Shown: positions 41,071 to 48,626 of the stretch, one piece after another | Layout: each line of letters starts with the position of its first letter | How positions within the stretch are numbered: position 1 is the first letter of the stretch | Assembly: GCF_001687625.2 (NCBI RefSeq) | Contig: NZ_CP016538.2 | Span: 1,704,501-1,768,500 of the forward strand | Direction: 5' to 3' | Origin: Planococcus maritimus | GTDB taxonomy: Bacteria; Bacillota; Bacilli; Bacillales_A; Planococcaceae | Length of the DNA stretch: 64,000 nucleotides | The notes under the pieces: generated by a model | What the model was told of the DNA's origin: nothing | The model's database searches: none | The model's input: the letters and a program-made list of their open reading frames with translations, nothing else | Made by a program: the position numbers and the translations under genes

Positions 41071-41271
41071 TTAAAGTTTAGTTACGTTAGTAGCTTGAGG
41101 TCCGCGGTTGCCTTCCTCTACTTCAAATTCTACGCGTTGTCCTTCGTCAAGAGTTTTAAAGCCTTCGCCTTGAATAGCTGAGAAATGTACGAATACATCG
41201 TCGCCGCCTTCAACTTCGATAAAGCCAAAACCTTTTTCTGAGTTAAACCATTTTACTGTACCTTCTTGCAT
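41071..41271 (-). CDS. csp: Cold-shock protein, CspB/CspD type
   Basis: A 66-residue cold-shock protein with both canonical nucleic-acid-binding strands: KGFGFIEVE (RNP1) and VFVHFSAI (RNP2). It binds single-stranded RNA and DNA as an RNA chaperone. AGGAGG precedes the ATG. The transcript starts about 140 bases upstream and carries a strong hairpin, so expression is probably controlled through the leader. Downstream lies a second, divergent cold-shock-domain gene. Confidence 0.95.
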   Translation of the reverse strand: MQEGTVKWFNSEKGFGFIEVEGGDDVFVHFSAIQGEGFKTLDEGQRVEFEVEEGNRGPQATNVTKL

Positions 41272-41414
41272 CTTAAATTACCTCCTGTGGTAAACAAAAT
41301 TTTTCAATATGCGAACTTTCATAAAAAAATTCACATATTCCCAAAAGTACCGACACGTGCTGATCACTTTTGGGAATATGTGAATAGCTGTTGCGGAAGT
41401 TCATATGTTGAATT
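41272..41414 (-). promoter_or_regulatory. Structured csp leader RNA
   Basis: The 5' leader of about 140 bases holds a 19-base-pair hairpin (41330-41348 with 41366-41384, 17-base loop). In the RNA it is followed directly by seven U residues, like an intrinsic terminator. Imperfectly complementary outer arms (41303-41320 and 41395-41412) flank it and could form an alternative or extended stem. Long folded leaders that respond to temperature are known for cold-shock mRNAs; the mechanism here is inferred. Confidence 0.7.
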
Positions 41415-41420
41415 ACCTTA

Positions 41421-41448
41421 ATTATACCAAATTGAGTACAAAAGTCAA
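41421..41448 (-). promoter_or_regulatory. Sigma-A promoter of csp
   Basis: TTGACT (41443-41448), a 16-base spacer and TATAAT (41421-41426) on the minus strand. Confidence 0.85.
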
Positions 41449-41629
41449 ACAAATCTAAAAACTTTCTAATTTTTTTCCAACTTGCTTTTTTTCTTCGATT
41501 TAATTCCTTATCAACATTGTGCCAAATATATGGGAATTTGTAAAGGATTTATGTGCTAGTCAATACACGGTCCAGAAGTTTGTATTGGTTCTGCCATTCA
41601 CGTAAAATAAGGGATAGAAATGCGCATGA

Positions 41630-41657
41630 TGAAACTTTTTCCTGCGTTGCACGTATA
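41630..41657 (+). promoter_or_regulatory. Sigma-W-like (ECF) promoter of xpaC-telA
   Basis: TGAAAC (41630-41635), exactly 16 bases, then CGTATA (41652-41657). This matches the Bacillus sigma-W consensus TGAAAC-N16-CGTA without mismatch, and it lies about 30 bases before the xpaC ATG. I recall that the homologous Bacillus operon is a sigma-W target; the overlap with a sigma-A-like TATAGT is noted. Confidence 0.7.
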
Positions 41658-41685
41658 GTTTAGTAGCCGTTAAGGAGGTTATAGC

Positions 41686-42390
41686 ATGAAACCAATCAAG
41701 CCGATCGAAAACTTCATTAAAAGACAATCGGTCAGCCTCCCTCTTGTGTCCGCTATGTTTCCCATCCTTTATTTGGGCGCAGAAATCGGGCTCCTCGCCT
41801 CTGGTGCTGTTGCTGCTGGCACTTATATTGCCAGCAATACATCGCTAAAGCAATACCAGCTATCGAGCGATTCCAAGCAACTCGGTATGACCAGAAGCGA
41901 ATACCGACATGTTCGTGTGCAAATTAAGGAAGGTAAAGAAAAAATTAAAACTTTGCAAAGCCAATATTATAAAGTGCGGTCCATTTCCTCTTTCAAACAA
42001 TTGATGGATATGGTCAAAATCGCCAATAAAATCTTGCTCATTGTTCAGCAAAATCCACGGAAATTCTATCTGGCTGAGCCATTCTTCTACTCCCATTTAG
42101 ATTCAGCCATCGAATTGACCGGAAAATATACATTATTGGTAGGACAGCCTGTAAAAGACATGGAAATGCGCATCGCCTTGCAAGACACTCGCGAAATGCT
42201 TCGGTCACTGCAACATGTAATGGAAGCAGATCTAAAACGCGTGCTGTCTACCGATGTCGAGCAATTGCGCATGGAACTCGATTATGCGCGCCTCGCTGTC
42301 GACCAACACCATACGAGATCGATTGACCATCAACAGCAAATCGAACGTAAAGGAGACATGGAAAATGACCAACAACCAGACGAAAAATGA
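41686..42390 (+). CDS. xpaC: XpaC family protein
   Basis: A 234-residue protein of the XpaC (5-bromo-4-chloroindolyl phosphate hydrolysis) family. A hydrophobic stretch at about 17-45 suggests membrane association; the remainder is helical and charged. AAGGAGG precedes the ATG. It overlaps telA by 26 bases, as in the xpaC-yaaN pair of Bacillus. The true biochemical role is unknown; association with TelA and an ECF promoter suggests envelope stress. Confidence 0.88.
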   Translation: MKPIKPIENFIKRQSVSLPLVSAMFPILYLGAEIGLLASGAVAAGTYIASNTSLKQYQLSSDSKQLGMTRSEYRHVRVQIKEGKEKIKTLQSQYYKVRSISSFKQLMDMVKIANKILLIVQQNPRKFYLAEPFFYSHLDSAIELTGKYTLLVGQPVKDMEMRIALQDTREMLRSLQHVMEADLKRVLSTDVEQLRMELDYARLAVDQHHTRSIDHQQQIERKGDMENDQQPDEK

Positions 42391-43534
42391 GTTGGATGAA
42401 CTATTAGGAACCCCTTTTGGCATGGAGCCCTCATCCCAGCAAACACAAATAGCGCAAACGGAAGGACAACCAGTTGCACTGCTCGACCGCTTGAGTGCTG
42501 AAGAGCAGGATAAGGCGCGTGAACTGGCCAAACAAATCCCAACCGGCAACCACGAAGCCATTCTAACCTACGGCGCGAATGCTCAAAATCAGCTGAGTCA
42601 GTTTTCTCATAAAATGCTCGATCATGTGCAGCGAAAAGATATCGGTCCTGTCGGCGATGTCCTTCATGACCTGATGAAAAAACTCGAACAATTGAACCCC
42701 GAGGAACTAACACAGAAAAAGCAAAAAGGGCTTCGAAAAGTGTTTAACCGCGCCAAGTACTCGGTCCAGGAAATGATGAGCAAATACCAAAAGTTGAGCA
42801 CACAAGTTGATCGCATCAGCATTCAGCTCGATCATTCAAAACGGGGATTATTGGAAGATGTCCAGATGCTCGAGCAATTATATGACCAGAACAAGACCTA
42901 CTTCCAGGCCTTGAACGTCTATATCGCGGCAGCTGAAATCAAGCGTGATGAAATCATGAACGAAACGATACCCGCTCTACGGAAAAAAGCCGAAGCCTCT
43001 AATGATCAGATGGCCTATCAGGAAGTGAACGATATGGTCCAGTATGTCGATCGTTTGGAAAAACGCCTGTATGACTTGCAATTGTCGCGCCAAATCACCA
43101 TCCAAAGCGCGCCTCAAATCCGCATGATTCAGCAAACCAATCAAACACTTGCTGAAAAAATCCAATCGTCGATCATGACGTCCATTCCATTATGGAAAAA
43201 TCAGATTGCCATCGCATTAACTTTAAACAAACAAATGAAAGCAGTCGAGGCGCAAAAACAAGTAACTGCTACGACAAACGAGCTGCTTTTGAAAAACTCA
43301 GAAATGCTCAAGATGAACTCAATCGAAACCGCACGGGAAAACGAGCGCGGCATCGTCGAGATCGAGACTTTAAAGCAAACGCAAGAGAATTTGCTTGAAA
43401 CGATTGAAGAGACTTTGAAAATACAGGCTGAAGGCCGACGCAACCGCAAAGCGGCAGAGTTGGAAATTGGCCGTATGGAAGAAGACTTGAAACAGCGCTT
43501 GCTCGCCATTCACGACGGACAAGAAAAGAACTGA
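42365..43534 (+). CDS. telA: TelA-like toxic anion resistance protein
   Basis: A 389-residue, mostly alpha-helical and coiled-coil protein of the TelA/YaaN family, named for tellurite resistance. ATG 42365 (MTNNQTKNELDELLG) is chosen since AAAGGAGAC is correctly spaced; the frame to 42254 lies inside xpaC. Long heptad-like stretches run over residues 100-380. No catalytic motif is visible. It is co-transcribed with xpaC. Confidence 0.88.
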   Translation: MTNNQTKNELDELLGTPFGMEPSSQQTQIAQTEGQPVALLDRLSAEEQDKARELAKQIPTGNHEAILTYGANAQNQLSQFSHKMLDHVQRKDIGPVGDVLHDLMKKLEQLNPEELTQKKQKGLRKVFNRAKYSVQEMMSKYQKLSTQVDRISIQLDHSKRGLLEDVQMLEQLYDQNKTYFQALNVYIAAAEIKRDEIMNETIPALRKKAEASNDQMAYQEVNDMVQYVDRLEKRLYDLQLSRQITIQSAPQIRMIQQTNQTLAEKIQSSIMTSIPLWKNQIAIALTLNKQMKAVEAQKQVTATTNELLLKNSEMLKMNSIETARENERGIVEIETLKQTQENLLETIEETLKIQAEGRRNRKAAELEIGRMEEDLKQRLLAIHDGQEKN

Positions 43535-43536
43535 CC

Positions 43537-43573
43537 AAACCCCCTCCGCAAAAAAAGCGCGGAGGGGGTTTTC
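43537..43573. terminator. Bidirectional terminator
   Basis: AACCCCCTCCGC / GCGGAGGGGGTT between telA and the convergent VWA gene. Confidence 0.92.
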
Positions 43574-43582
43574 AAATGATTC

Positions 43583-45439
43583 CTATGATGACTGTACGAC
43601 CAAATGCAAGGTGCGTTTCAATAATCGCAATGTCTGTTCGACAAACTGCTCCAGCGAATCAGCGCTGACCGACTTGTTGCCGTACAGCATCCGATAAAAT
43701 GCAGCTTGTTCTTCGCTAGTCGATTCCCTGCTTAGGAATAGATGCATCACTTCGATCCCCATTTTCTCGGTTTCTGAAACCGCCTGTGACGTATCGATAA
43801 TGCCATTGTCGGCATAATTATAGGCAGATGGTTCTCCATCTGAAAAAACCAGCATAAAGCGATGCTTTTCCGGCCGCACTTTCAAGCGATCGGCCATCCA
43901 GCGAATCGCAAACCCATCGCGGTTGTCTTCGTGGGCATCGAGCGAAAGAATTTCTGCTGCGTGATCGGACGAGCCGTCAGTAAATTTATGCAGCCATTCA
44001 AAATAATTGGGTTGTTGCGCGTCTCCTGCCTCATAGGCATCTTCGTAAAAAACAGCGATTTCATGCGGAATTTTAAGTGCCCTGAGCACATCATGAAACA
44101 ACAACACAGCCTGCTTCGTTTCGTCGAGCTTGTCAATCATTGATGCGGACCCGTCGATCATTAAGCTAAATACTGCATCCAATTGTTTTGAAGGCGCGGT
44201 CTTGCGGTAGAAGGGTTTTGGTCGCTCGTCGGTAACGAGCGGTAATAAGTTTTTCGATAACCGACCAGCATGCAAATTCGTCCGCTCGCTTTCAATACGT
44301 TGCTGCATGCGCTTTTGCATTTCCTTCAGCAACGCACGCACAAATGGCGCTTGTTGGCTGCGCCAACGCTGCAACTGCTGGCGGTCTAAAGGCAAAGCCT
44401 CAATGCGCGATTCATAATAAACAACACCGTCATTAGCAGAGCCAAAACGGCCATTTGCTTTTTTCGGTTTCTTTTCATCTTTTCTCTGTTCATCAGCCAA
44501 ATTATCTTCACGGTGCTCGCCTTGCGATTCACCAGATCCGGTTTGTTCAACTTCCCCAGCGCCCTCATCTTCCCTGCCGCCATCAGCAAGCTTTGAGTCA
44601 CCACGCTCGAGTTCATACTCCAGAGCTGCCGCATCATTCAATTCGGTCTCGCGATGCCACGATTGGAACCATTCTTCAATCGTATCGATTTCTTCATCCT
44701 CTTCAGATTGCTCTGCTTCAATGCCTTCATGATACCTTGGCGGCGGCATTTTATCCGCCGGTTCCCCGAACGTATAATACGTATGGAGCGCATCGGCCCC
44801 CAGCAAATATTCTAGCTGTGGCAAGACCTTATGGATGGTACGGACAGAGTCTTCAGTAGAATTGGCGCTGAATAATTCTGTCCATATCAAGAACAAAGGA
44901 TCCAATTCATCGCTTAGACTTACCTCTTTGCCGCGCAATTTCAAATAAGCGGCATTCAGGAAAGCATCGGCCCAAAACCCTTTTTTGCGATTTTGCTCTA
45001 GCTGGTCGGACTGAAACCCGGAGACGATTTGTTCTCTCACTTCAAAAGCGTGTTTGGTCCCTGGGCGTTCCGCTACAATGCGGTCACTCAATCGAAATTC
45101 TTCAGCCATCAGCAGTAATTGCTCAGCCAATTCTGGCAAACTAGTCTCTGTCTGCTGAAAACGCCGCCAGGAACCCAAGTTGAAATGGCGCCAAAATCCG
45201 GCGCTCACTAAATAAATATCGGATAGATATCCAGCACTTTCAATCTCTCTTGGGCGATGGCGCCAGAATACGCTCATGGAAACTGCACCTTCCGATGGCC
45301 TAAATTCCCAGAGCTTCCTTGTGGTCAGCCTTAGGTAAGGCGCGGATGATAACGCTCTCGCAAGCTGTTCCATCCGATTCAGGAGCCTCGTATCAACCGT
45401 TTCGTTATTAAATTGGATAAAGCGATTGATTGAAGTCAT
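43583..45439 (-). CDS. VWA-domain protein (YojO/NorD/CobT-like)
   Basis: A 618-residue protein. The N-terminal 250 residues are helical, 250-340 is a very acidic, low-complexity linker (EEDEEIDTIEEW, GEVEQTGSGESQGEHRED), and the C-terminal 200 residues form a von Willebrand A domain with a MIDAS motif DGSASMIDK. Such proteins partner with MoxR ATPases to remodel or metallate targets, as NorQ/NorD and CobS/CobT do. The MoxR gene lies directly upstream with a 9-base gap. The client is unknown. Confidence 0.88.
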   Translation of the reverse strand: MTSINRFIQFNNETVDTRLLNRMEQLARALSSAPYLRLTTRKLWEFRPSEGAVSMSVFWRHRPREIESAGYLSDIYLVSAGFWRHFNLGSWRRFQQTETSLPELAEQLLLMAEEFRLSDRIVAERPGTKHAFEVREQIVSGFQSDQLEQNRKKGFWADAFLNAAYLKLRGKEVSLSDELDPLFLIWTELFSANSTEDSVRTIHKVLPQLEYLLGADALHTYYTFGEPADKMPPPRYHEGIEAEQSEEDEEIDTIEEWFQSWHRETELNDAAALEYELERGDSKLADGGREDEGAGEVEQTGSGESQGEHREDNLADEQRKDEKKPKKANGRFGSANDGVVYYESRIEALPLDRQQLQRWRSQQAPFVRALLKEMQKRMQQRIESERTNLHAGRLSKNLLPLVTDERPKPFYRKTAPSKQLDAVFSLMIDGSASMIDKLDETKQAVLLFHDVLRALKIPHEIAVFYEDAYEAGDAQQPNYFEWLHKFTDGSSDHAAEILSLDAHEDNRDGFAIRWMADRLKVRPEKHRFMLVFSDGEPSAYNYADNGIIDTSQAVSETEKMGIEVMHLFLSRESTSEEQAAFYRMLYGNKSVSADSLEQFVEQTLRLLKRTLHLVVQSS

Positions 45440-45448
45440 CCTGCATCC

Positions 45449-46306
45449 CTACTTTCGCCACGTATTTGCCAAATCCATTAGCAACTCTCGTTCACTTTCG
45501 TCATCCAGCTTTTCTGCGATGGCGTAGCGGACAGCGCGCAATGGATCGATATGAAGAGCGAGTGCTGTCGCATCGAGCAAGCTTCGAATTGAAGCGGCTT
45601 CTTCTGACATGAGGCCAGTCTCCACTTGCTTCATCAAATCTGATGCCAAATCTAGCATGAAGGTTTTCAGCTTCGGGTCGGCATCCGGAAATTCCCGGTC
45701 CCATAGGCCCCGTAGCTGTTCTCCGGATAAATAAGGAACCGGATAGGAAATAAAGCGGTTTTTCAGCGCTTCATTCATTGGCGAGGTGCCGATATATCCT
45801 TCGTTGATGGCTGCCACAACCGAAAAGTCAGGATGTGCCTGAATTACTTCGCCTGTGAATGGATTCGTCATCATTCTGCGGTAGTCTAGTGCGCTGTGAA
45901 GAATCGGTAAAGTTTCAGCTTTCGCCATATTGATCTCATCGATGTACAAAATATGGCCTTGTTTCATCGCAGTTACAACAGGCCCTTCCACGAATTCGAT
46001 GGCACTTTGCCCATCACGCTGCACTAAAGTTTTAAACCCTAGCAACGCTTCCGCGTCCAAATCAACCGAACAGTTGATGCTTTGGATTGGTTGCTGAAAA
46101 GAGCTGGAGATACTTTCGGCAAGCTTCGTTTTCCCTGCTCCCGTCGGTCCTTTCAATAGAACCGGTTTTTTCAAAACAACCGCCGTCAGGATATCCTCCC
46201 ATAGATTCTCATCCGGTGAGATATAGCCGCCTTCACCTATCAGGTTCGAATTTTCTGCGTGGTCCCGCTGCGTCCGTTTTTTGATTTCTTCATCAATAAT
46301 CGTCAT
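45449..46306 (-). CDS. MoxR-type AAA+ ATPase (YojN/NorQ-like)
   Basis: A 285-residue ATPase with Walker A GPTGAGKT, Walker B ILYIDEINMA, sensor segment AINEGYIGTS and an Arg finger region NRFISYPVPYL. ATG 46306 (MTIIDEE) is chosen for GGAGTGGAG just upstream; the longer frame runs through a terminator and the preceding gene. It forms a two-gene unit with the VWA protein and probably acts as an activating chaperone for an unidentified enzyme. Confidence 0.9.
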   Translation of the reverse strand: MTIIDEEIKKRTQRDHAENSNLIGEGGYISPDENLWEDILTAVVLKKPVLLKGPTGAGKTKLAESISSSFQQPIQSINCSVDLDAEALLGFKTLVQRDGQSAIEFVEGPVVTAMKQGHILYIDEINMAKAETLPILHSALDYRRMMTNPFTGEVIQAHPDFSVVAAINEGYIGTSPMNEALKNRFISYPVPYLSGEQLRGLWDREFPDADPKLKTFMLDLASDLMKQVETGLMSEEAASIRSLLDATALALHIDPLRAVRYAIAEKLDDESERELLMDLANTWRK

Positions 46307-46328
46307 CTGCTCCACTCCTGTCTCCATA

Positions 46329-46356
46329 GAAAAAACCGATGGATTCATCGGTTTTT
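46329..46356 (-). terminator. Terminator of the DUF6501 gene
   Basis: AAAACCGATG-GATT-CATCGGTTTT just downstream of the DUF6501 stop, and only about 20 bases before the MoxR start. The MoxR promoter must therefore lie upstream within the DUF6501 region, or readthrough occurs. Confidence 0.85.
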
Positions 46357-46361
46357 GTTCA

Positions 46362-46559
46362 TCATTCGAAATAAGTTTTGTAAAAGCCGCCCACTTTTCC
46401 TGTGTTGTCGACGACAAACAAGAATTCGTCCGTTTCATTTTTCACATCGTACTGCTGTCCAACCGTCAGCACATTCGACACCAAGAATTTGGCGGCATCC
46501 GTATGTTTACACGTAACGGTGCGAACGGTTTCTTTTTCCAGCCAATTAGTATGTATCAT
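46362..46559 (-). CDS. DUF6501 family small protein
   Basis: A 65-residue protein (MIHTNWLEKETVRTV) with CKHTDAAKFLVSNVLTVGQQYDVKNETDEFLFVVDNTGK, a pattern I recognise from the DUF6501 family of Bacillales. ATG 46559 has AAAAGGATG upstream; the frame to 46670 would reach into the DedA gene. Function unknown; an SH3-like strand pattern is likely. Confidence 0.8.
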   Translation of the reverse strand: MIHTNWLEKETVRTVTCKHTDAAKFLVSNVLTVGQQYDVKNETDEFLFVVDNTGKVGGFYKTYFE

Positions 46560-46635
46560 CGAGATCATCCTTTTCTGTCCATTAGAATTTGATGTTTTTC
46601 CACTCTCCTCAGTATAAGGAAAAGTATCCGGGAAT

Positions 46636-47235
46636 TCAAATTTGCCCATCCTTGCGACTTTTTCGAACAATAATTAAATAAGCAAGCAAACTTAACACGG
46701 CAGCAATCGATAAGGCTATTAGAAACCATTGAAGTTGACCGAGAATCGCTTCATAGGCATATGGAAAACTGCGTCCAAGCGAGAAATAGGCCAAGGTCCA
46801 GACAAATCCGGCAGGGAGCGCGAACAATAAATAGCGGCCTAGCGGAAAGCGGTCTGCCCCTACCACATAAGGCATCGCCCAGCGTACTCCTGGAAGAAAA
46901 AAGCTGAAAGCTATCGCCCAACTGCCTTTAGAAGCTAAAAACTGCTGGAATCGTTCGATACCGCTGTGTAAAAAAGTCATCTTCAGCCTTTTGATCAATC
47001 GATGGCCAAACAGCCAACCGAGCCCATATGCAAACAAATTGCTTGTAATCAAGCCGCTGTATGCGGATAAAAAGGAAGGAAACGGCTGAAAATCACTCGT
47101 TTCCGTCACGACGCCCGAGAATGCAGCAGCGAACTCATTTGGAATTGGCAGACCAAACAGCAACAGCCAATTCACCAAGAACATACTTAAATATCCATAT
47201 TTCATCGCCAAATCCCATAAAAAATCCAGCTCCAT
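46636..47235 (-). CDS. DedA-family membrane protein
   Basis: A 199-residue integral membrane protein of the DedA/VTT superfamily with about five spans. The family motif region reads FFLPGVRWAMPYVVGADRFPLGRYLLF, and an N-terminal GLPIPNEFAAAFSG re-entrant segment carries the expected acidic residue. Members flip lipids such as undecaprenyl phosphate or phosphatidylethanolamine. ATG 47235 follows GGGGGA; the upstream frame is unsupported. Confidence 0.9.
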   Translation of the reverse strand: MELDFLWDLAMKYGYLSMFLVNWLLLFGLPIPNEFAAAFSGVVTETSDFQPFPSFLSAYSGLITSNLFAYGLGWLFGHRLIKRLKMTFLHSGIERFQQFLASKGSWAIAFSFFLPGVRWAMPYVVGADRFPLGRYLLFALPAGFVWTLAYFSLGRSFPYAYEAILGQLQWFLIALSIAAVLSLLAYLIIVRKSRKDGQI

Positions 47236-47273
47236 CCAAAATCCCCCGTCTCTATACCACATTATCCCACAAC

Positions 47274-47305
47274 AAAAGACAGCCCCGCAACGGAGCTGTC
47301 TTTTA
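47274..47305 (-). terminator. Terminator of odhAB
   Basis: AAAAGACAGCCCC / GGAGCTGTCTTTT hairpin downstream of odhB. Confidence 0.85.
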
Positions 47306-47315
47306 GTATGGAAAC

Positions 47316-48602
47316 TTAAGATTCAAGCAATAGGTCTTCTGGGTTTTCGATCAATTCTTTGACTGTCTTCAAGAAACCAACCGAATCGCTGCCATCGATG
47401 ACGCGATGGTCATATGATAGTGCTACATACATCATCGGACGGATTTCAACATTGTCGCCTACTGCAATCGGGCGCTTCTGGATCGTGTGCATGCCGAGAA
47501 TCCCGACTTGCGTACCGTTCAAGATCGGTGTAGACAATAGGGAACCGAATACGCCGCCGTTAGTGATCGTGAACGATCCGCCGGTCATGTCGCCGATTGA
47601 CAATTTCTTGTCGCGTGCCTTTGTTGCCAATTCGCCGATAGATGCTTCAATTTCTGCGAAGTTCTTTTTGTCCGTATCGCGGACGATTGGCACAACAAGG
47701 CCCTCTTCAGTCGATACAGCAATCCCTACATCATAAAATTGTTTCAAGAGCACATCTGTGCCATCGATTTCCGCATTGACGTATGGGTATTTTTTCAATG
47801 CAGCGGTAACTGCTTTTGTGAAGAATGACATAAATCCAAGTTTGACGTCATGGTCTTGTTGGAATTTATCTTTCTTGCGCTTGCGCAGTTCCATGACATT
47901 GGTCATGTCGATTTCGTTGAACGTTGTCAACATCGCTGTCGATTGTTTTACTTCAAGCAAACGCTTAGCGATAGTCTGACGACGTCTCGTCATTTTTTGA
48001 CGGACGACGCGGCCGCTTTCTTCGTCAGAAGAAGGAGCTGCCGAGGCAGAAGCTTTCGGCGCTTCTTGTTTCGCTGGAGCTGGTGACGCAGCCGGTTTAG
48101 AAGCATGCGCTTCAACGTCTTGGACGCGTACGCGGCCCATTGGGTCTACTGGCGTAATGGAAGCCAAGTCAATACCTTTTTCACGGGCCAATTTACGTGC
48201 AGCAGGGCTTGCAATCGTACGGTCTGAAGAACTGCTTTCTTCTTCCGTAGGCGCAGCTTCCTGGTCTGCAGGGGCTTCTTGTTTCGCTTCTTCTTTAGCA
48301 AGGTCTTCTTTTGGTGCTTCTTCTTTTTTAGTTTCTTCCTTAGGCGCCGAAGCTGCCGCTTCGCCAGAGCCTTCGCCGACTGTCGCGATGACTTGTCCGA
48401 CTTCTACTGTATCGCCTTCTTCTGCAAGCAACTCTTGAACGACGCCCGCTTCTTCAGAGATGACTTCAACATTGACTTTATCGGTCTCCAGTTCAACGAT
48501 GAATTCTCCTTTTTCTACTGTATCGCCTGGCTGTTTGAGCCATTGGGCGATCGTTCCTTCTGTAATCGATTCTGCTAATTCCGGTACTTTGATCTCTGCC
48601 AC
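47316..48602 (-). CDS. odhB: 2-oxoglutarate dehydrogenase E2 (dihydrolipoyl succinyltransferase)
   Basis: A 428-residue E2 enzyme. The lipoyl domain (1-77) has ETDKVNVEV with the lipoylated Lys42. A long Ala/Pro/Glu linker, a peripheral-subunit-binding domain ([15 protein letters not shown]), and the catalytic domain with YDHRVIDG (His-Asp active site) follow. It transfers succinyl groups to CoA in the TCA cycle. The start is GTG with AGGAGG. It is coupled to odhA, 24 bases downstream. Confidence 0.97.
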   Translation of the reverse strand: MAEIKVPELAESITEGTIAQWLKQPGDTVEKGEFIVELETDKVNVEVISEEAGVVQELLAEEGDTVEVGQVIATVGEGSGEAAASAPKEETKKEEAPKEDLAKEEAKQEAPADQEAAPTEEESSSSDRTIASPAARKLAREKGIDLASITPVDPMGRVRVQDVEAHASKPAASPAPAKQEAPKASASAAPSSDEESGRVVRQKMTRRRQTIAKRLLEVKQSTAMLTTFNEIDMTNVMELRKRKKDKFQQDHDVKLGFMSFFTKAVTAALKKYPYVNAEIDGTDVLLKQFYDVGIAVSTEEGLVVPIVRDTDKKNFAEIEASIGELATKARDKKLSIGDMTGGSFTITNGGVFGSLLSTPILNGTQVGILGMHTIQKRPIAVGDNVEIRPMMYVALSYDHRVIDGSDSVGFLKTVKELIENPEDLLLES

Positions 48603-48626
48603 AATTAATTCCTCCTTAAAAGTTCA

